Positions 28,951 to 39,902 of a stretch of 64,000 bases of DNA are shown here, one piece after another. Each line of letters opens with the position of its first letter. Position 1 is the stretch's first letter. Both the position numbers and the translations under genes were made by a program. The notes beneath the pieces were generated by a model, which was not told where the DNA came from, made no database searches, and saw nothing but the letters and a program-made list of their open reading frames with translations. The DNA is from Diplonema papillatum (taxonomy: Eukaryota > Euglenozoa > Diplonemea > Diplonemida > Diplonemidae): positions 1 through 64,000 of the forward strand of contig JAPJBO010000053.1 in NCBI GenBank assembly GCA_030068145.1, given 5' to 3'.

Positions 28951-29575
28951 TCACCTTCTTGCCCAAACCCAAGAGGGATTGGAGTGTCGGAATGGCGCGC
29001 AAGGAGAGGCTCTGGCTTGTTTGCTTCTTTCGCTGGCGAGAGGGAGACTTCGGACACGGCAAAGCCTTGGCTTCGGGCTCTGCATCCTTCTGTTCCAGAG
29101 ATCGTAGAGCAGTTTGCCGACAACAACATTAGCCTTGAATGGCATGCTTCGGGTGAGGGCATGCAGTTTATCAAGAAGTAACTTTCTTGTCAGCTTCTCT
29201 TCCATGCAGACAGTAACTTCTTATCAGCTTCCCTTACATGCAGACAGTAACTTATACGTAAGTTGGACGCAAGCACATACTTTCGTTTATCACCGGACTC
29301 TTGATTGCGTGCTGCCAACTTTATCTGTGGGCTGTCCAAGATATTCTGCAGATCTCGATCGGTCAGGCCTCTGCCATCCGTCACGATAACGCGATTATTT
29401 TCAAGGACCAGTACAAGCACGCAATGGTGGCAACTGTGCTTTTCCTACAGTCCTCTTGGGGAACGTTGAAGGGGGCCCGGTAGCGAGCTTTACTTAGGTT
29501 CCTGCAAGCGTGAGCCAACCGACTTCTGCGAGTCCTGCGATAGCGTTCGAGTCTACTTTCTAACGAATCCTTCAT
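28951..29575 (-). pseudogene. Unrecognised decayed coding region
   Basis: Three overlapping minus-strand frames look coding in series: RLERYRRTRRSRLAHACRNL (29381-29575), then VLENNRVIVTDGRGLTDRDL (29190-29420), then KLLLDKLHALTRSMPFKANV (28951-29205). Frame changes between them suggest mutation or missed introns. They sit in the right half of the 27235-29788 element and may be remnants of its own gene. No family is recognised. Confidence 0.4.
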
Positions 29576-29788
29576 GCCACGGCGTCACGAAAGCACCACC
29601 CCCGACACCCCGAAGGCTCCATTCTTCAAAAGGCCTGGCCCTTCTGTGGAAAACCCAAGCAAGAGGAACCGTTTTGCTCACTCCAAAGCTCCCGGTTTGG
29701 CGCCGGTGCGTGGCGTTTGAAAAAATCCACTACAGACACCCCAAGGTCAGTTCCCCGTAGTTCCCCCCTGGCTATACCGACCACACCA

Positions 29789-30190
29789 CCATAGGGGTAT
29801 TTTTCTTCTAAGGCGAAAAACGCGCGTACACGAGCCCATGTCTACATACCCCAGGCCCCGAAGATAACACGAAATAAAGACCTGGATGGTCTCCGCAGGG
29901 CTTAAAAGCTGTGCTGGTTTGTGCCATATAGCGCTCTTGGGGCACTGATCGGTCAGAAGGGAGTCTTGGAAACTCCTGCCTCATCAAGGTCTTCATCAGT
30001 CGGGAAGGTGTCGTCGAAAAGCTTCCGAGCGCTATCAGAGTTGTGTGCAGGCTGAGTAAGCGATGCAATCCGATAGGATTTGCTAAGCCGCAGACGGCTG
30101 CTCAGAGATGATAGTGTTCCGTGGCATCCTTCTGCGAAGGTTGGTTGCCGAAGTGGTTGTAAGATGCTCCGTTTATTCGGACTAGTGACT
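29789..30190. other. No supported gene
   Basis: It begins with the right target duplication of the preceding element. Only short frames without support are seen. Confidence 0.3.
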
Positions 30191-30193
30191 ACA

Positions 30194-30656
30194 CTAGGTC
30201 GTAGAAGCGATCAAACGTCTGGGCGTGGGCTTTGCGCAAGTATGCAGCAACGCGCCTGCCTGTGTGTCTAGGCTTTCCGCCGCGCGAATCGATGCAGCGA
30301 TCTTGGAAGCCATCGCGGCAGACAAGTCCTGAATCTGCCAATCGGCGCAAAGCGTTGGCGGGGGCCTCAGGAAGGTTTTCTTACTGAGAGGGTAGTTCAC
30401 GGCTCTTCTTTCCTTTCTTTTCGACAAACCCCTTCAGGAGGCTCAACGCCGACGAAGAGATCATGGCAGATGGTAGCCACACACAACACGGGTGCGTTTC
30501 CGCGTCGAGGAAACTGGGATCGATGTTGGGCCTGGAGCTGGGAAGGGCGTTAGAGTCGGGAAAGACCAAGACGTCGTTCGCAGCAGCATTTAAAAGCTGC
30601 TCCCTTCGTGCCATTGTTGGAGAACTGGCACGGGGCACCCAACAGTAACCGCGCAA
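30194..30656 (-). CDS. Two overlapping unrecognised ORFs, possibly one gene
   Basis: An upstream frame (30381-30656) contains MARREQLLNAAANDVLVFPD and FLDAETHPCCVWLPSAMISS; a downstream frame (30194-30427) contains LRPPPTLCADWQIQDLSAAM and SKIAASIRAAESLDTQAGAL. Both have protein-like composition, and they overlap in a Lys/Arg-rich region, so a frameshift or small intron near 30400 may join them. No domain identified. Confidence 0.4.
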
Positions 30657-31452
30657 ACCGGGTCCCGTTCTTCTTCCTGTTCCCTCCTACAGGCGTTTCA
30701 AAGTGCCTCTCTTTAGCATTTTGAGGGGGGCCCTGCCACGTAGGGCACTACGAGGGGGTCTCCATGACGAACGGTGGCACCAAACGGGCACGTTTTCTTA
30801 AAATTGCATTTTGGAGCTCATTGACGAGCTTTTTCGGATTTCTGAGGGCGTAAACCGTAATTACGGGGTGGGGGTCCCCTTTACGTGTGGAATGCTGACT
30901 TTGAGAAATGGTCCAAATGGGACACAGTTTGACCCCCCTACCCCCCCCCCCGCAAATGGAGGTCGGCACCCGAAAAAATAGGGTCCTGGAGATCGGTTAT
31001 TTTTCTCTCTGCATCCAGGAGGGGGTCAGATTTTGATCGCTGGGCTAGCTGGCAGCTTGCCCATAATCGCGCATCCCAGAACTACTCGAAAACCATAAGA
31101 TTCCCCAACAAGACCTCGAAAATAATTTCCAGACGGCTGCTTTTCACACCGAAAAATCGCCAAAAAAAATCGGACCGGGGGAATCGAACCGCGGCCTACG
31201 GGGTCGCCTTATTTTGTGAGTTCGGTGGTGGGGTGTCTGTCAGCCAGTGCTATTTGTATCTAATACCCTTTGCCGGGGCTGCCTTGTTGCAGTCGGTAGA
31301 GGTTGTCCTATCTTTGTAGGTTTTTGGTTATTCCCATGTTCTCTGAGAATCGATGTCTTCTCCGTTTGGAGAGCAGAGTGAGACCTGTGCCGTCAGAGGG
31401 CCGGCAGACTCTGTCGGGGGGAAAAATCTTAGTTTAGTTTTCGGGTTTGCGC
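30657..31452. other. Spacer; weak tRNA-like B-box on the minus strand
   Basis: Near 31175-31190 the complement reads ggttcgattccccc and is followed by a T8 run, like a Pol III B-box plus terminator. No good cloverleaf can be drawn, so this is at most a tRNA-derived repeat head. The remainder is G-rich sequence without a gene. Confidence 0.3.
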
Positions 31453-32604
31453 CATGCTCACCCGAGCTGCTTGTCTACGCGACCCAGGCTATGCCCATAG
31501 TCATGATCGTGCAACCACGGGTTTTAAGGACAAACAGAAACTAAAGGTAACCTGAACCAATTTGGACGCGTTTCGGCCCGGAATTCGGGAAGCTTTGAAA
31601 TGATAGTACATTCTGCCGGTCCCATCATTCGTGTAACGGAAACATGAAACGAGTGCAAAAGCTGCTTGGGTCAGACTTCAAAATACCGCCAAAAAGTGAA
31701 AACCCCAGGGAAAAGTCCAAAACTTTCAGAACCTCCAAAAAGTCCGAAATTCCGGTCCAAAGAAATTCCGGTCCAATGATTTTCCGAACGCAGTTCCCAA
31801 CGCGATTCCTTACTGTGCGATAGACGAAAGCTGGGGGTCAGTTGTCTGCCACGAGCGTCATTCAACAAAGCCAGTTCTGCAGGAATAAGTCACGATTACT
31901 CGTCGGTGTGTGTTTTGCGGCTGAAACTGCAGAACTGTGGTCGCTTTTTTGGTGGGCCACCCACCCCCACTCTTCCCCCACAGGGTTGCAAGTGCCATGA
32001 AGGCAGGCGAGCACCACGGCTGAGTACGGGGAGTTTCTGGGAACTTGTTGCCTACTAGGAGTGGTATACAGCTTGCCTGCCTCATTCTCTTCCGCACTTA
32101 CTACTAGTAGCTCCCAATGCCTAGACAGTGCGTTGTGAGTTCAAGCTAATCCGAGGCGGTGATTTCTATCGTCGTATGTGAACAACCGAAGATGCGAAAG
32201 AAGCTGTTTCCACACAAAGTACACCGGCTACGCGATTCACCGTACTGTGCGGTAGACCCGACGAGTAGAAACCAGAACCTGCTGGTGTCCCACCCGACGA
32301 AAGCTTTGAGCAGTTGATCGGTGGGCACAATGATCGTCTGCACGTCCCGAAAAGACAAAGAAACGTACCACGACGTGTTGACTGGCACACAACGCGCGCG
32401 CCACAGGCTACAAGAATGGTTTTCCGCGGCGGCGTGAAAGAGGAAGTCTCCAAGCACGAGTGCCTCCAACACTAGAAAGCGGAGCACATAGCAGTGAGCA
32501 ACTATTTCTGGAATGTGCACAACACAAAGTCTTGCATGCAAACAGTTCACAGGCGGACAAAGCCAGCACCTGTTGCACATTCATGTTGGGAAGCTCGGCA
32601 AGAA

Positions 32605-33251
32605 GACATGCCGACCATCTCTCATTCGAGACTGGAGGTCCTATGAACAATGCGAATAGCCTCTATTCGAGCCAACCCGGCTTTTCTTGGTGCAAAAAGT
32701 GTATTGTTTTCTTCTTGGTGTCGGCCTTGGTGGGCCCGGGTTCGTACCCCGCACATGACACTTTTCCGGTCGATGATTGTTTTCGAGGTTTGTTGCGTTT
32801 CCGGGTCCAATGTGCCCAAAATTTGCGTTTCTTGCGGAGTTTCTCAGTATCTCGCGGTATTTGGGTCACCAGGAACCGGGAAACGGAGCCGGAAGGGTAC
32901 CCGGACTGGCGCCGAACTTGCCGTCACAGTATACTTGCTACCACACGCCGAACTCAGCATCACGAGTACCCGAACTTTGCTTCGCCCGAACTTTGGTTCG
33001 CTTCACCGGAACTTAGCTTCGCCCGGACTCAGCTGTCCGAACTTTGGTTCACTGGAACTTGGCTTCGCCCGAACTTTTCTTCGCCCGAACTCAGCCGTGC
33101 TTCACCCGAACTTTGCTTCGCCCGAACTTTGGTTCACCAGAAATTTGCATCACCCAAACTTAGCTGCGCCCGAACTTTACTGTTTCCCGAACTTTAACAG
33201 CTGCCTGCAGTCTCGTCCCCGCCGGCCTTTAGCCGAGCGCACGTACTTTCT
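32605..33251. mobile_element. SINE-like insertion in CACTA-like copy A
   Basis: Comparison with copy B around 53815 shows about 647 extra bases here. The insert contains cccgggttcgtacccc (tRNA T-arm-like) and a body (ggtccaatgtgcccaaaatt, ttctcagtatctcgcggtat) also found at 58960-59060 and 59383-59480. Its right half is a degenerate repeat of cgcccgaactttgctt. Confidence 0.55.
32975..33195. repeat. Degenerate CCGAACTT tandem repeat
   Basis: About a dozen imperfect units of ttcgcccgaactttg separated by variable linkers; shorter versions occur at 59066-59150. Frames through it stay open by chance. Confidence 0.75.
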
Positions 33252-33640
33252 TCGTGGGTTTTAGGGAACCCACTACTGTAAGTGCACTGTTTCGGTACGA
33301 TGCCAAGGCGATAGGAGCGCCATGAGCGACAAGCCGATTCTACGGACCAGAGTTTGAATGCGGTCGGAGCCCGCATTATGTCCAGTGTCTGAGACCTGTC
33401 ACGACATGTCTCTGACCTCACCGTAGGGATAGCACTGTCGTTTGCAGGGACTTTCCCAAGAAACCAACCAAAAACACCTCGCAACTCGGCCGACAGTCTC
33501 TCGCGAAAACTGGGATTGCCCAGGTGGTTTGTGGTGTCTGGGCACCGGTGGTCACGGTAGTGCCGTGAAACCCCCCCAGGATTTGGGTCCAGGTTAGGTG
33601 GATTTTGGCTAAAGCACTAGTCATTTTTACTAGTGCACTG

Positions 33641-34487
33641 CAGTGCAGTCAGGCTCGACCGCTCGACCGGTCAAGTCACTTTCCGAAAAAAACTTTTTTT
33701 TTTTGGACAGGAATTTGCCACAACCTTTTTTTGCACTGGTGAATACAGGTCAAAATCCATCCTAAAAAAAATTCCCACGCTACGCGTGGGAAAACAACAT
33801 GTGGTGTTTTCGAGTATATGTTTTAGAGTAAATGTTCGCTTGAAACTCTGGGTTTTAGCTGAAACGGGCAGTCCCACAAAGTTAGTACACTGTCGTGCTT
33901 CAGTAGTAGGACGGCTTAATACGACTTTTCCAGTAGCTTCGCTTGTGAATCATTAGTGCCATGAACAGTCGACAACCCAGGTTCACTGTCACATCGTCCA
34001 TCATACAAAAGATGGGCCCAGAGTGACGAGTTTCGGGGTTGCAGTGGAGTCTTCAGATGCCTGAGGCAATGGAACACTGTTTTGGTTTTGTAGGTGGGCC
34101 TCATTATGACTGCTGTGACCTTGGCATGCCTTCGTGGGTGTGCTGCTGCTTCACCACCTTCTTGTAGACCCCAGTAGTCTCTGTATTCTGGCTGCAGCCG
34201 AACATAATGCAATCCAGGAGTTGGTGAGTGGAGTTGGGAATCCAAAGCTTGCCCTTGCCCCTGTGACCTTGGCTTTTGTCAAAGCTTTCCGTTTTCCCAC
34301 CATTTTCTACTACTGTGAGGCACTACCCATGGCAGATTTTTCTAATTTTTTTTTTTGCCCGGTCGAATCGACACAGGTGCCGGTCGAATTCGACCGGTGC
34401 CCACATTCGACCGCTTTGACCGGTCGAATGTCAATCCGAGAGCAATAATTTTTTTTTTGTCAATTCGACCGGCCGGTGACTGCACTG
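33641..34487. mobile_element. hAT-type MITE nested in CACTA-like copy A
   Basis: The inverted termini are CAGTGCAGTCA at 33641 and TGACTGCACTG ending at 34487. The 8-bp agtgcact lies at 33632-33639 and 34488-34495 (one extra g separates it from the left end). CAGNG termini and an 8-bp duplication are hAT hallmarks (family knowledge). Multiple gaccggtcgaat palindromes lie near both ends. A partial second copy is at 37471-37903. There is no transposase gene. Confidence 0.75.
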
Positions 34488-34593
34488 AGTGCACTAGTCA
34501 TTTTTACGAGTGCACTAGTCATTTTACTAGTCAAAATTTTAACTTGTAAAACCACTAGTCAAAGTCAAAAAAGCCCTTGACTAGTGCACCGTG

Positions 34594-35378
34594 TACCATA
34601 TTTTTGTGCGAGAAAATAAAATGCGAGAGCGTGGTTTTGTTTGGACAATAAAGCCATCTCACAAAAAGCTCGCTACGCTCGGTTTTTGCTGTCTCAGAAA
34701 CAAACAACAAAAAGCAAGAAGACGAACTCGGCCCTGACAAATTGGTGAGCAGCTGGTGGCAATCTCACGAATTTCGGTATTCTGGCCATCATGGTTCATA
34801 TGTCTACGTTGTGTAACTACAGGCAAGGATTACGTGAGTGTCATCAGCCTGCACAGGTGGGGCATTGAGTTCTTTTGGGTACGTTGGATCAGCAGGCACG
34901 TCAGGTGCATGCTGATCGGTGTTGAAAAAGATCGTAAAGCATACTGAAATGTGCGGATTAACTGGCTTAAATTCTCAGTTTTGACCCGGTGAAGCTCAGA
35001 GTCGTGGTTGCGACACAACTGCTCGACTGTTTTGAGAATTGAAATCCATAGCCTAAATAGGGCGATGAACATTTTATCGACCAAATGCAACAAGAACACA
35101 AAATGCCTTCGTTACGAGGCGGTGTGGAGACCGATAGCTGGGGGATAATCTTAGTTTAATGACTCTTTCTGCCTGCTATATGCTTGATGCTAGCATCAGG
35201 TCTTCTCGGCGAAGGGCGCAGCAGTCCCTCCTGCGCCACCTGATGAAGATACACAGATGTTGAACCAGCCACCTACTCGTCACCAGTTCTCCACTTCCCC
35301 ACGACAGGCAGTCCGGCCACAGAGCCGGCCCGGAGGGGGGTGCAGCCGGCACTGTGCAGCCAAGCTCGGAATGTAGCC
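34594..35378. other. No supported gene
   Basis: Only short frames. Part of it (35160-35378) could be a downstream exon or 3' UTR of the coiled-coil exon next to it. Confidence 0.3.
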
Positions 35379-35744
35379 CTGGGGGAAAAAGCAAGCACAC
35401 AAATACATACGTTCCGATCTCAGCATGGAAATGTCGGTTTGCGCCCTTTTCAGCTGGTCGTCCTTCTCTGTCAACTCCTGCTGGAGCAATGCCACTTGCT
35501 GCTGAAGGTACTGCTTGTCGTCGGGCCAGGAACTGTAAATGGCTTCACGTTGTTTGCTCGAGTCCAAATTATTTTGTTGCATCACGAGCTTCCGTATTGC
35601 AGCCGCCTGCTGAGCTTGGCTAGGACTGGCATCGAAAGTCCGTGAGGGCACATGCACTTGCTGTGCAGCCTGCTTTCTTGCCATCAGATGATCTCCTTGC
35701 GACTCATCTTCTTCCATCATCTCCTCAAAGAGATTCCTTGGGTT
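35379..35744 (-). CDS. Internal exon of a coiled-coil, Gln-rich protein, with a possible 32-nt intron
   Basis: A polypyrimidine tract and acceptor (ctgccatacacag) at 35745 open the frame NPRNLFEEMMEEDESQGDHL, followed by Gln-rich sequence and a coiled coil (YLQQQVALLQQELTEKDDQL). At 35410 the exon meets a perfect donor, GAAC followed by gtatgt. An acceptor ttttcccccag at 35379-35380 would give an intron of only 32 nt (35379-35410), continuing as RATFRAWLHSAG to a stop near 35276. Alternatively the donor uses a later AG. Function unknown. Confidence 0.5.
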
Positions 35745-35759
35745 CTGTGTATGGCAGAC

Positions 35760-36469
35760 GTGAAAAAAGAGAGGCGTAAGGTGTCATTTTGTCCGCCAGA
35801 TCTTTAGCACCCCGGTGTCAACGGTTTCGTAAGAGCGAGTGAGTCGTGGTTTCAGATCCTGCCACACTCCGCTCAACTGACTCCACTGTGTGTACGCTCA
35901 CGATGGCTCGGTGGCGAGGCATCACTGGATCAAACTAGTCTCTGCCACTTGCAGTCGCCAGGTCCGCAACAACAGTGCCGACATTTATTCCCTTCACATT
36001 CTTTTAGGCATGTCCCACGGATTACACTCCAAATCTTCCGTGCAGTTTTTCGCCACACACTTCGAAAGAAATGTGAAAACGGGAAACAATGTGAAAGACA
36101 TTAAAATGCTGCAAAAAGACAAGTGTGAAGAACAGGGGAAGTGGGGAAAAGCAAAACAAAGAAGCAAAAGAGTGGTGTAGCCATGCGTGCTGCGTCCCTT
36201 TCCGCTAGGTGTTGTGCTGAAGGGAATCTTCTTGACGTGCAGTTCTTGGTGGCGGAAGTTACAGAAACAGTACCGGCTAACGTGGCTGCTTGGCTTCAGC
36301 TGGGTGTTGTGTGTCTTCTGTGTACCCATGAATAAATAGCGATGGCGCTGAGTAAGCCCATAGCACGTGGACAGCATCGGAAGGCGTATGGGAAAAGAAA
36401 GGAAGCGGGTGGAAGCGAGACGGGGGAAAATAATGTCAAGGATTCGGGGGGGCTCAGCCGTGTGTTCTC
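35760..36469. other. No supported gene
   Basis: Frames here are short or low complexity. It may be intron of the coiled-coil gene on the minus strand. Confidence 0.3.
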
Positions 36470-36820
36470 TCATCGTTTTGCACTTGGGAGAGACAATAGA
36501 GAGTGTTGCCAGTCCATCACAAACTCATTAATGGGTTCCTCTCTTGCGCTTCGGGTTATGACGGTTATGAAAACGGGATTACGGGTTTTGCCAATGTAAC
36601 GACACCCCTTCTTTCTGATGTCTTCAAAACCTGAACCAAACATGACACTGCTTTGCAAAGTATGCCTTTCAATAAAACCGCCGTCTATTCCGGTTTTTGC
36701 TTGCAGGGGCTGCAATACGCAATACAAACCGTTTGCACAACCGCCATTCTCCGCAAGGTAGGCGTACTTTGATATCCTATTCTTGTGATACTGGCTTCTA
36801 GCGCACCATCGACTCAACAT
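36470..36820 (-). CDS. Unrecognised coding segment, 116 aa
   Basis: The open minus-strand frame is protein-like for most of its length: SQYHKNRISKYAYLAENGGC, VLQPLQAKTGIDGGFIERHT, LQSSVMFGSGFEDIRKKGCR, TVITRSAREEPINEFVMDWQ, ending at 36470. The N-terminal Met at 36820 is not certain. It could be a separate small gene or an upstream exon of the gene at 35379-35744. Confidence 0.4.
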   Translation of the reverse strand: MLSRWCARSQYHKNRISKYAYLAENGGCANGLYCVLQPLQAKTGIDGGFIERHTLQSSVMFGSGFEDIRKKGCRYIGKTRNPVFITVITRSAREEPINEFVMDWQHSLLSLPSAKR

Positions 36821-36885
36821 TGGCCGTGCGAAAACGGGCGGATTGGGTGAAAGGCGCGACCAGTACGGGACCGGTGTCAGCTAGA

Positions 36886-36970
36886 GGTGTATGGGGTCCC
36901 GGGGGGTTTTGGAGGGTTTTCCGGTTTTGGAGGTTTTTCCTGACCGGGGGTGTATGGGGTCCCGGGTTTG
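36886..36970. repeat. Duplicated gtgtatggggtcccggg motif
   Basis: Two copies about 62 bp apart. A weakly similar ggggtgtatg/gggacccgg stretch occurs at 11040-11070. Function unknown. Confidence 0.5.
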
Positions 36971-37094
36971 TTCTAACTTTCGTACAGGGCAAAAACTGCA
37001 AGGCCCTAACAGAATGATTTCAAGGGAAAGTGCATCATGTCATTTTTTTTTTTTTTTTTTTTGCTTTTTGTGAAAATTTTGTCCAGAGCCTTAT

Positions 37095-37410
37095 AGATAA
37101 AAGTCTTCCCACGATACTGTCCATAAGTTGCTCGGAGTTACTAAAAGTCCCAGTTGCGGCACGTGCAGGTGGGTTTTGCTCGTGGTAGCGCCACAAGAAT
37201 TGCCATGCCCCGCTTTGTAGTCCACCGAGACTGTGGCAAATTTGATGCGAGTCAACTGTATTTGTGTAACCGGTACTGCAGTACTGCAGCACTGCTCGTG
37301 TGGTACACTGTAGTTATGTAGTACTACTACTGGCCCCTCATCGGTTTGCGCCTTTTTTTCCCCCTTACTCGGACTTGGTCCGAGCACCCGGACCCATATA
37401 TAAGTCACTG
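37095..37410 (+). repeat. Dispersed promoter-like module, copy 1
   Basis: This matches 41800-42090 in the same orientation (gtgcaggtgggttttgctcg, gatgcgagtcaactgtattt, cccctcatcggtttg). The right part has a palindrome CTCGGACTTGGTCCGAG at 37368-37384 and TATATAAG at 37397-37404, 13 bp later, resembling a core promoter. It may be part of an LTR or transposon 5' region; no coding sequence links the two copies. Confidence 0.55.
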
Positions 37411-37470
37411 TTTGTCCAGGCAGGGCCTAAATAAAGCTTAGGGTATAAAGTTTTTTTTTGTGCCCGTGTT

Positions 37471-37903
37471 CAGTGCAGTCAGGCTCGACCGCTCGACCGG
37501 TCAAGTCACTTTCCGAAAAAAACTTTTTTTTTTTGGACAGGAATTTGCCACAACTTTTTTTTTGCACTGGTGAATACAGGTCAAAATCCATCCTATGCCA
37601 GAAAAAAAAATTCCCACGCTACGTCTGGGAAAACAACATGTGGTGTTTTAGAGTAAATGTTCGCTTGAAACTCTGGGTTTTAGCTGAAACGGGCAGTCTC
37701 ACAAAGTTAGTACACTGTCGTGCTTCAGTAGTAGGACGGCTTCATACGACTTTTCCAGTAGCTTCGCTTGTGAATCATCAGCCATGAACAGGTCGACAAC
37801 CCAGGTTCACTGTCACATCGTCCATCATACAAAAGATGGGCCCAGAGTGACGAGTTTCGGGGTTGCAGTGGAGTCTTCAGATGCCTGAGGCAATGGAACA
37901 CTA
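37471..37903. mobile_element. hAT MITE, partial second copy
   Basis: It begins CAGTGCAGTCAGGCTCGACC and matches 33641-34079 closely. The right half is replaced at 37903 by sequence of element I', so it was truncated by a later rearrangement. Confidence 0.75.
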
Positions 37904-37917
37904 CACAACGGACCCCT

Positions 37918-38260
37918 TACCGCCACTATGCTACGGTTGCAGTCTGATGCTTGAATGGGAAAACTTGCCTCTCTTTGAGGCCCGTAACATCAACATCGAA
38001 ACCAGCGGCGAGGGTCAAAAAGACGACACCGACGCGAGCGAAGAAGCGGCGAACGAACTCTGCGTCGAACCCGACAACAAAACGGCGTAGAGGAGCGTCC
38101 ATCGAAGCGCGGTCATAGCCCAAGCCGCCGTGAAGAAGCAGAGTCGACGCGCAACCGATGAACCTGGACGAGCAGTCGAAGGAGAAGCGAGGCACCAAAC
38201 GCGCCTGAGCGCAACGATCAAGACGAAAGCTGACACATCACGTGCGAAGAGATAACTAGG
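37918..38260 (+). pseudogene. Captured retrotransposon ORF2 3' fragment (inverted relative of 11761-12148)
   Basis: It contains gatgaacctggacgagcagt and tgacacatcacgtgcgaaga, matching the ORF2 C-terminus and 3' UTR. It is the same captured piece as in element I, in opposite orientation. Confidence 0.75.
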
Positions 38261-39223
38261 TCTCTGGAACGGCTTTCTGGCAACTTCGAAAGCACAAGGC
38301 CCCAACAGCATGACGTTTAGGGGACGTCCTCCTCTAAGTCTGCAAGTCGCCTAGAAGTCGCCAGTTGGTCATCGTCCAGGAATTTGGAACTTAGCCGTAG
38401 GCTACCTCGAAGGACGCTGAAACGCAACTTTTGCGGTTGGCGTAACTTACTGGCTACAGTACTGTAAGTTCCACAGGTCATCGTCCCTAGGTTTGTCCTA
38501 GGTTTGTGTGTGTGTGTGCCTGCTGGTAGGACATTTGGTACCTGACCGCGCAGAAGGCGCAGAAAAGTCAGACTCTGACGTGTCATCTCGTATAGGCTCC
38601 AGAACGTTGCCAAGCTGACCTGCACACTGTAACAATCCGTTGTAGCAAGCAGCCCCCGCAAAGCACATCCTGGAATGTGCGACCAGTGCGCGGTCGAAAG
38701 GCCCAGAAGGAACCCAACATACTTGCTGAGATGTGCACCATGTTGATTTGTCAGCTGCTTTTGTTTGCTGATTGTAGCAGATTTCTGGAAAGAGTGATTG
38801 CACAGGTGCAGATGCCAGTTTCCTTCACAGACCAACCTCTCCGACAACACAAACCTGTTAACAAACCAAACCTAGAAAAAAGTGCATGCACACTGAAAGT
38901 TGCGTGTTCAAAAACCCGGGTCCGGGGGTCCCGAGTTACATACATCCCTGCACCTTCCTGTTGAAAAGTTTATTTTTTTTTTGAAAGTATGCCAATACTG
39001 CAGGGAATAGTTGACTAGACCTCTTGAGTTCGTGCTAACCACGAATTGGGGAGTCGGGAGAACCTACAAAGCCAAAAGCAGGACCGACCCCCCGTTCGTG
39101 TGAAAAAGCGAAGAATAAAACTTGGAAAACTTTGCGTGCGCGAACATGGGCACAAAAAAAAAAAACCCCTTAGGGTAGGCGTTTTTTTTTTGGGCAAATT
39201 ATCTTATAGCCACCCGGTATTTT

Positions 39224-39482
39224 CAATATTCCCTTATAGCCACGAAAAAAGAATTTTATTCCCTTATAGCCACGAACTGACTACAACCGTTTTTTTTCCC
39301 CTTATAACCACCACGAAAGAATTTTATTCCCTTATAGCCACGAAAAAAGAATTTTATTCCCGCCACGAAAAAAGAATTTTATTCCCTTATAGCCACGAAA
39401 AAAGAATTTTATTCCCTTATAGCCACGAAAAAGAAGTTTATTCCCTTATAGCCACGGAAAAAGAATTTTATTCCTGGAGAGC
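39224..39482. repeat. 30-bp minisatellite array, left arm of FB-2
   Basis: About eight contiguous units, some shortened or mutated (for example around 39290 and 39360). No spacers. Confidence 0.88.
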
Positions 39483-39902
39483 CACCTTCTCCTGTTCGTG
39501 TTCATAGGGTGCCCACCCCTCGCAAGATCAGTCTAAAACTATGTTCCTACCTCCACGAGAGTTCTGAGGAGGATACCCCTGTCGTCCCCATACATCGTGA
39601 GGCTTGCTGCCTGATTTCCGATCATAAAATTGGTCCTTTGCATTCTATCCGAGGGAGAGGGAGGGGATGCAAAATGCAGTTCAGACTGAAATAGAAGGAA
39701 CACACACTTATCCGTTTCTTGACCTACGATGCCGTGTTATGAAAACTGTTGAGGGGCCCCTTCACAGGGGAAAACTCCCCTTGAAACCACGACTCAGAGG
39801 ACCCTTGCCGTTGATACCTTAAAGCCAGGACTTAGTGTCTGGTGCAACCAGGACTGGTTGACTTGTCTGGTTGGGTGGTACAGGCTGTCCAGGCTGGTCA
39901 GG

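Larger units (their letters stand above)
27235..29788. mobile_element. 2.55-kb element with TGGTGTGGTCGG termini and 5-bp target duplication
   Basis: TGGTGTGGTCGG at 27235 is mirrored by CCGACCACACCA ending at 29788, and both are flanked by ccata (27230-27234 and 29789-29793). agttccccgtagttcccc lies just inside both ends, and a ggggtgtct motif is also subterminal. The same terminal style, with a different 5-bp duplication, marks 60516-62460. TG...CA with 5 bp recalls LTR elements, but the subterminal inverted repeats recall DNA transposons; superfamily unresolved. It carries a retrotransposon fragment and minus-strand coding remnants. Confidence 0.65.
31453..34593. mobile_element. CACTA-like non-autonomous element, copy A, left end missing
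   Basis: From cgccatgctcacccgagctg at 31450 it matches 52583-54364 in the same orientation, and the right end ctagtgcaccgtg at 34593 equals that of copy B. The terminal CACTAGT array is split by a hAT MITE (33641-34487), and a 647-bp insert lies at 32605-33251. The left 760 bp present in copy B, including the terminus and EF-hand segment, is absent. Confidence 0.7.
37441..39169. mobile_element. TTA-flanked PIF/Harbinger-like element I', inverted relative of element I
   Basis: TTA at 37438-37440 and 39170-39172 flanks GGGTATAAAG plus poly-T plus GTGCCCGTGTT on the left, and a GGG/poly-T/GTGCCCATGTTCGCGC terminus on the right. Positions 37918-38985 are the inverted counterpart of about 10990-12148. 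A partial hAT MITE (37471-37903) sits at its left end. The right TTA is shared with the next element. Confidence 0.65.

Noticed and set aside
31150..31260. tRNA gene on the minus strand
   Set aside because: A B-box-like ggttcgattcc and a T-run are present, but T-arm and acceptor stems do not pair and no D-arm can be drawn.
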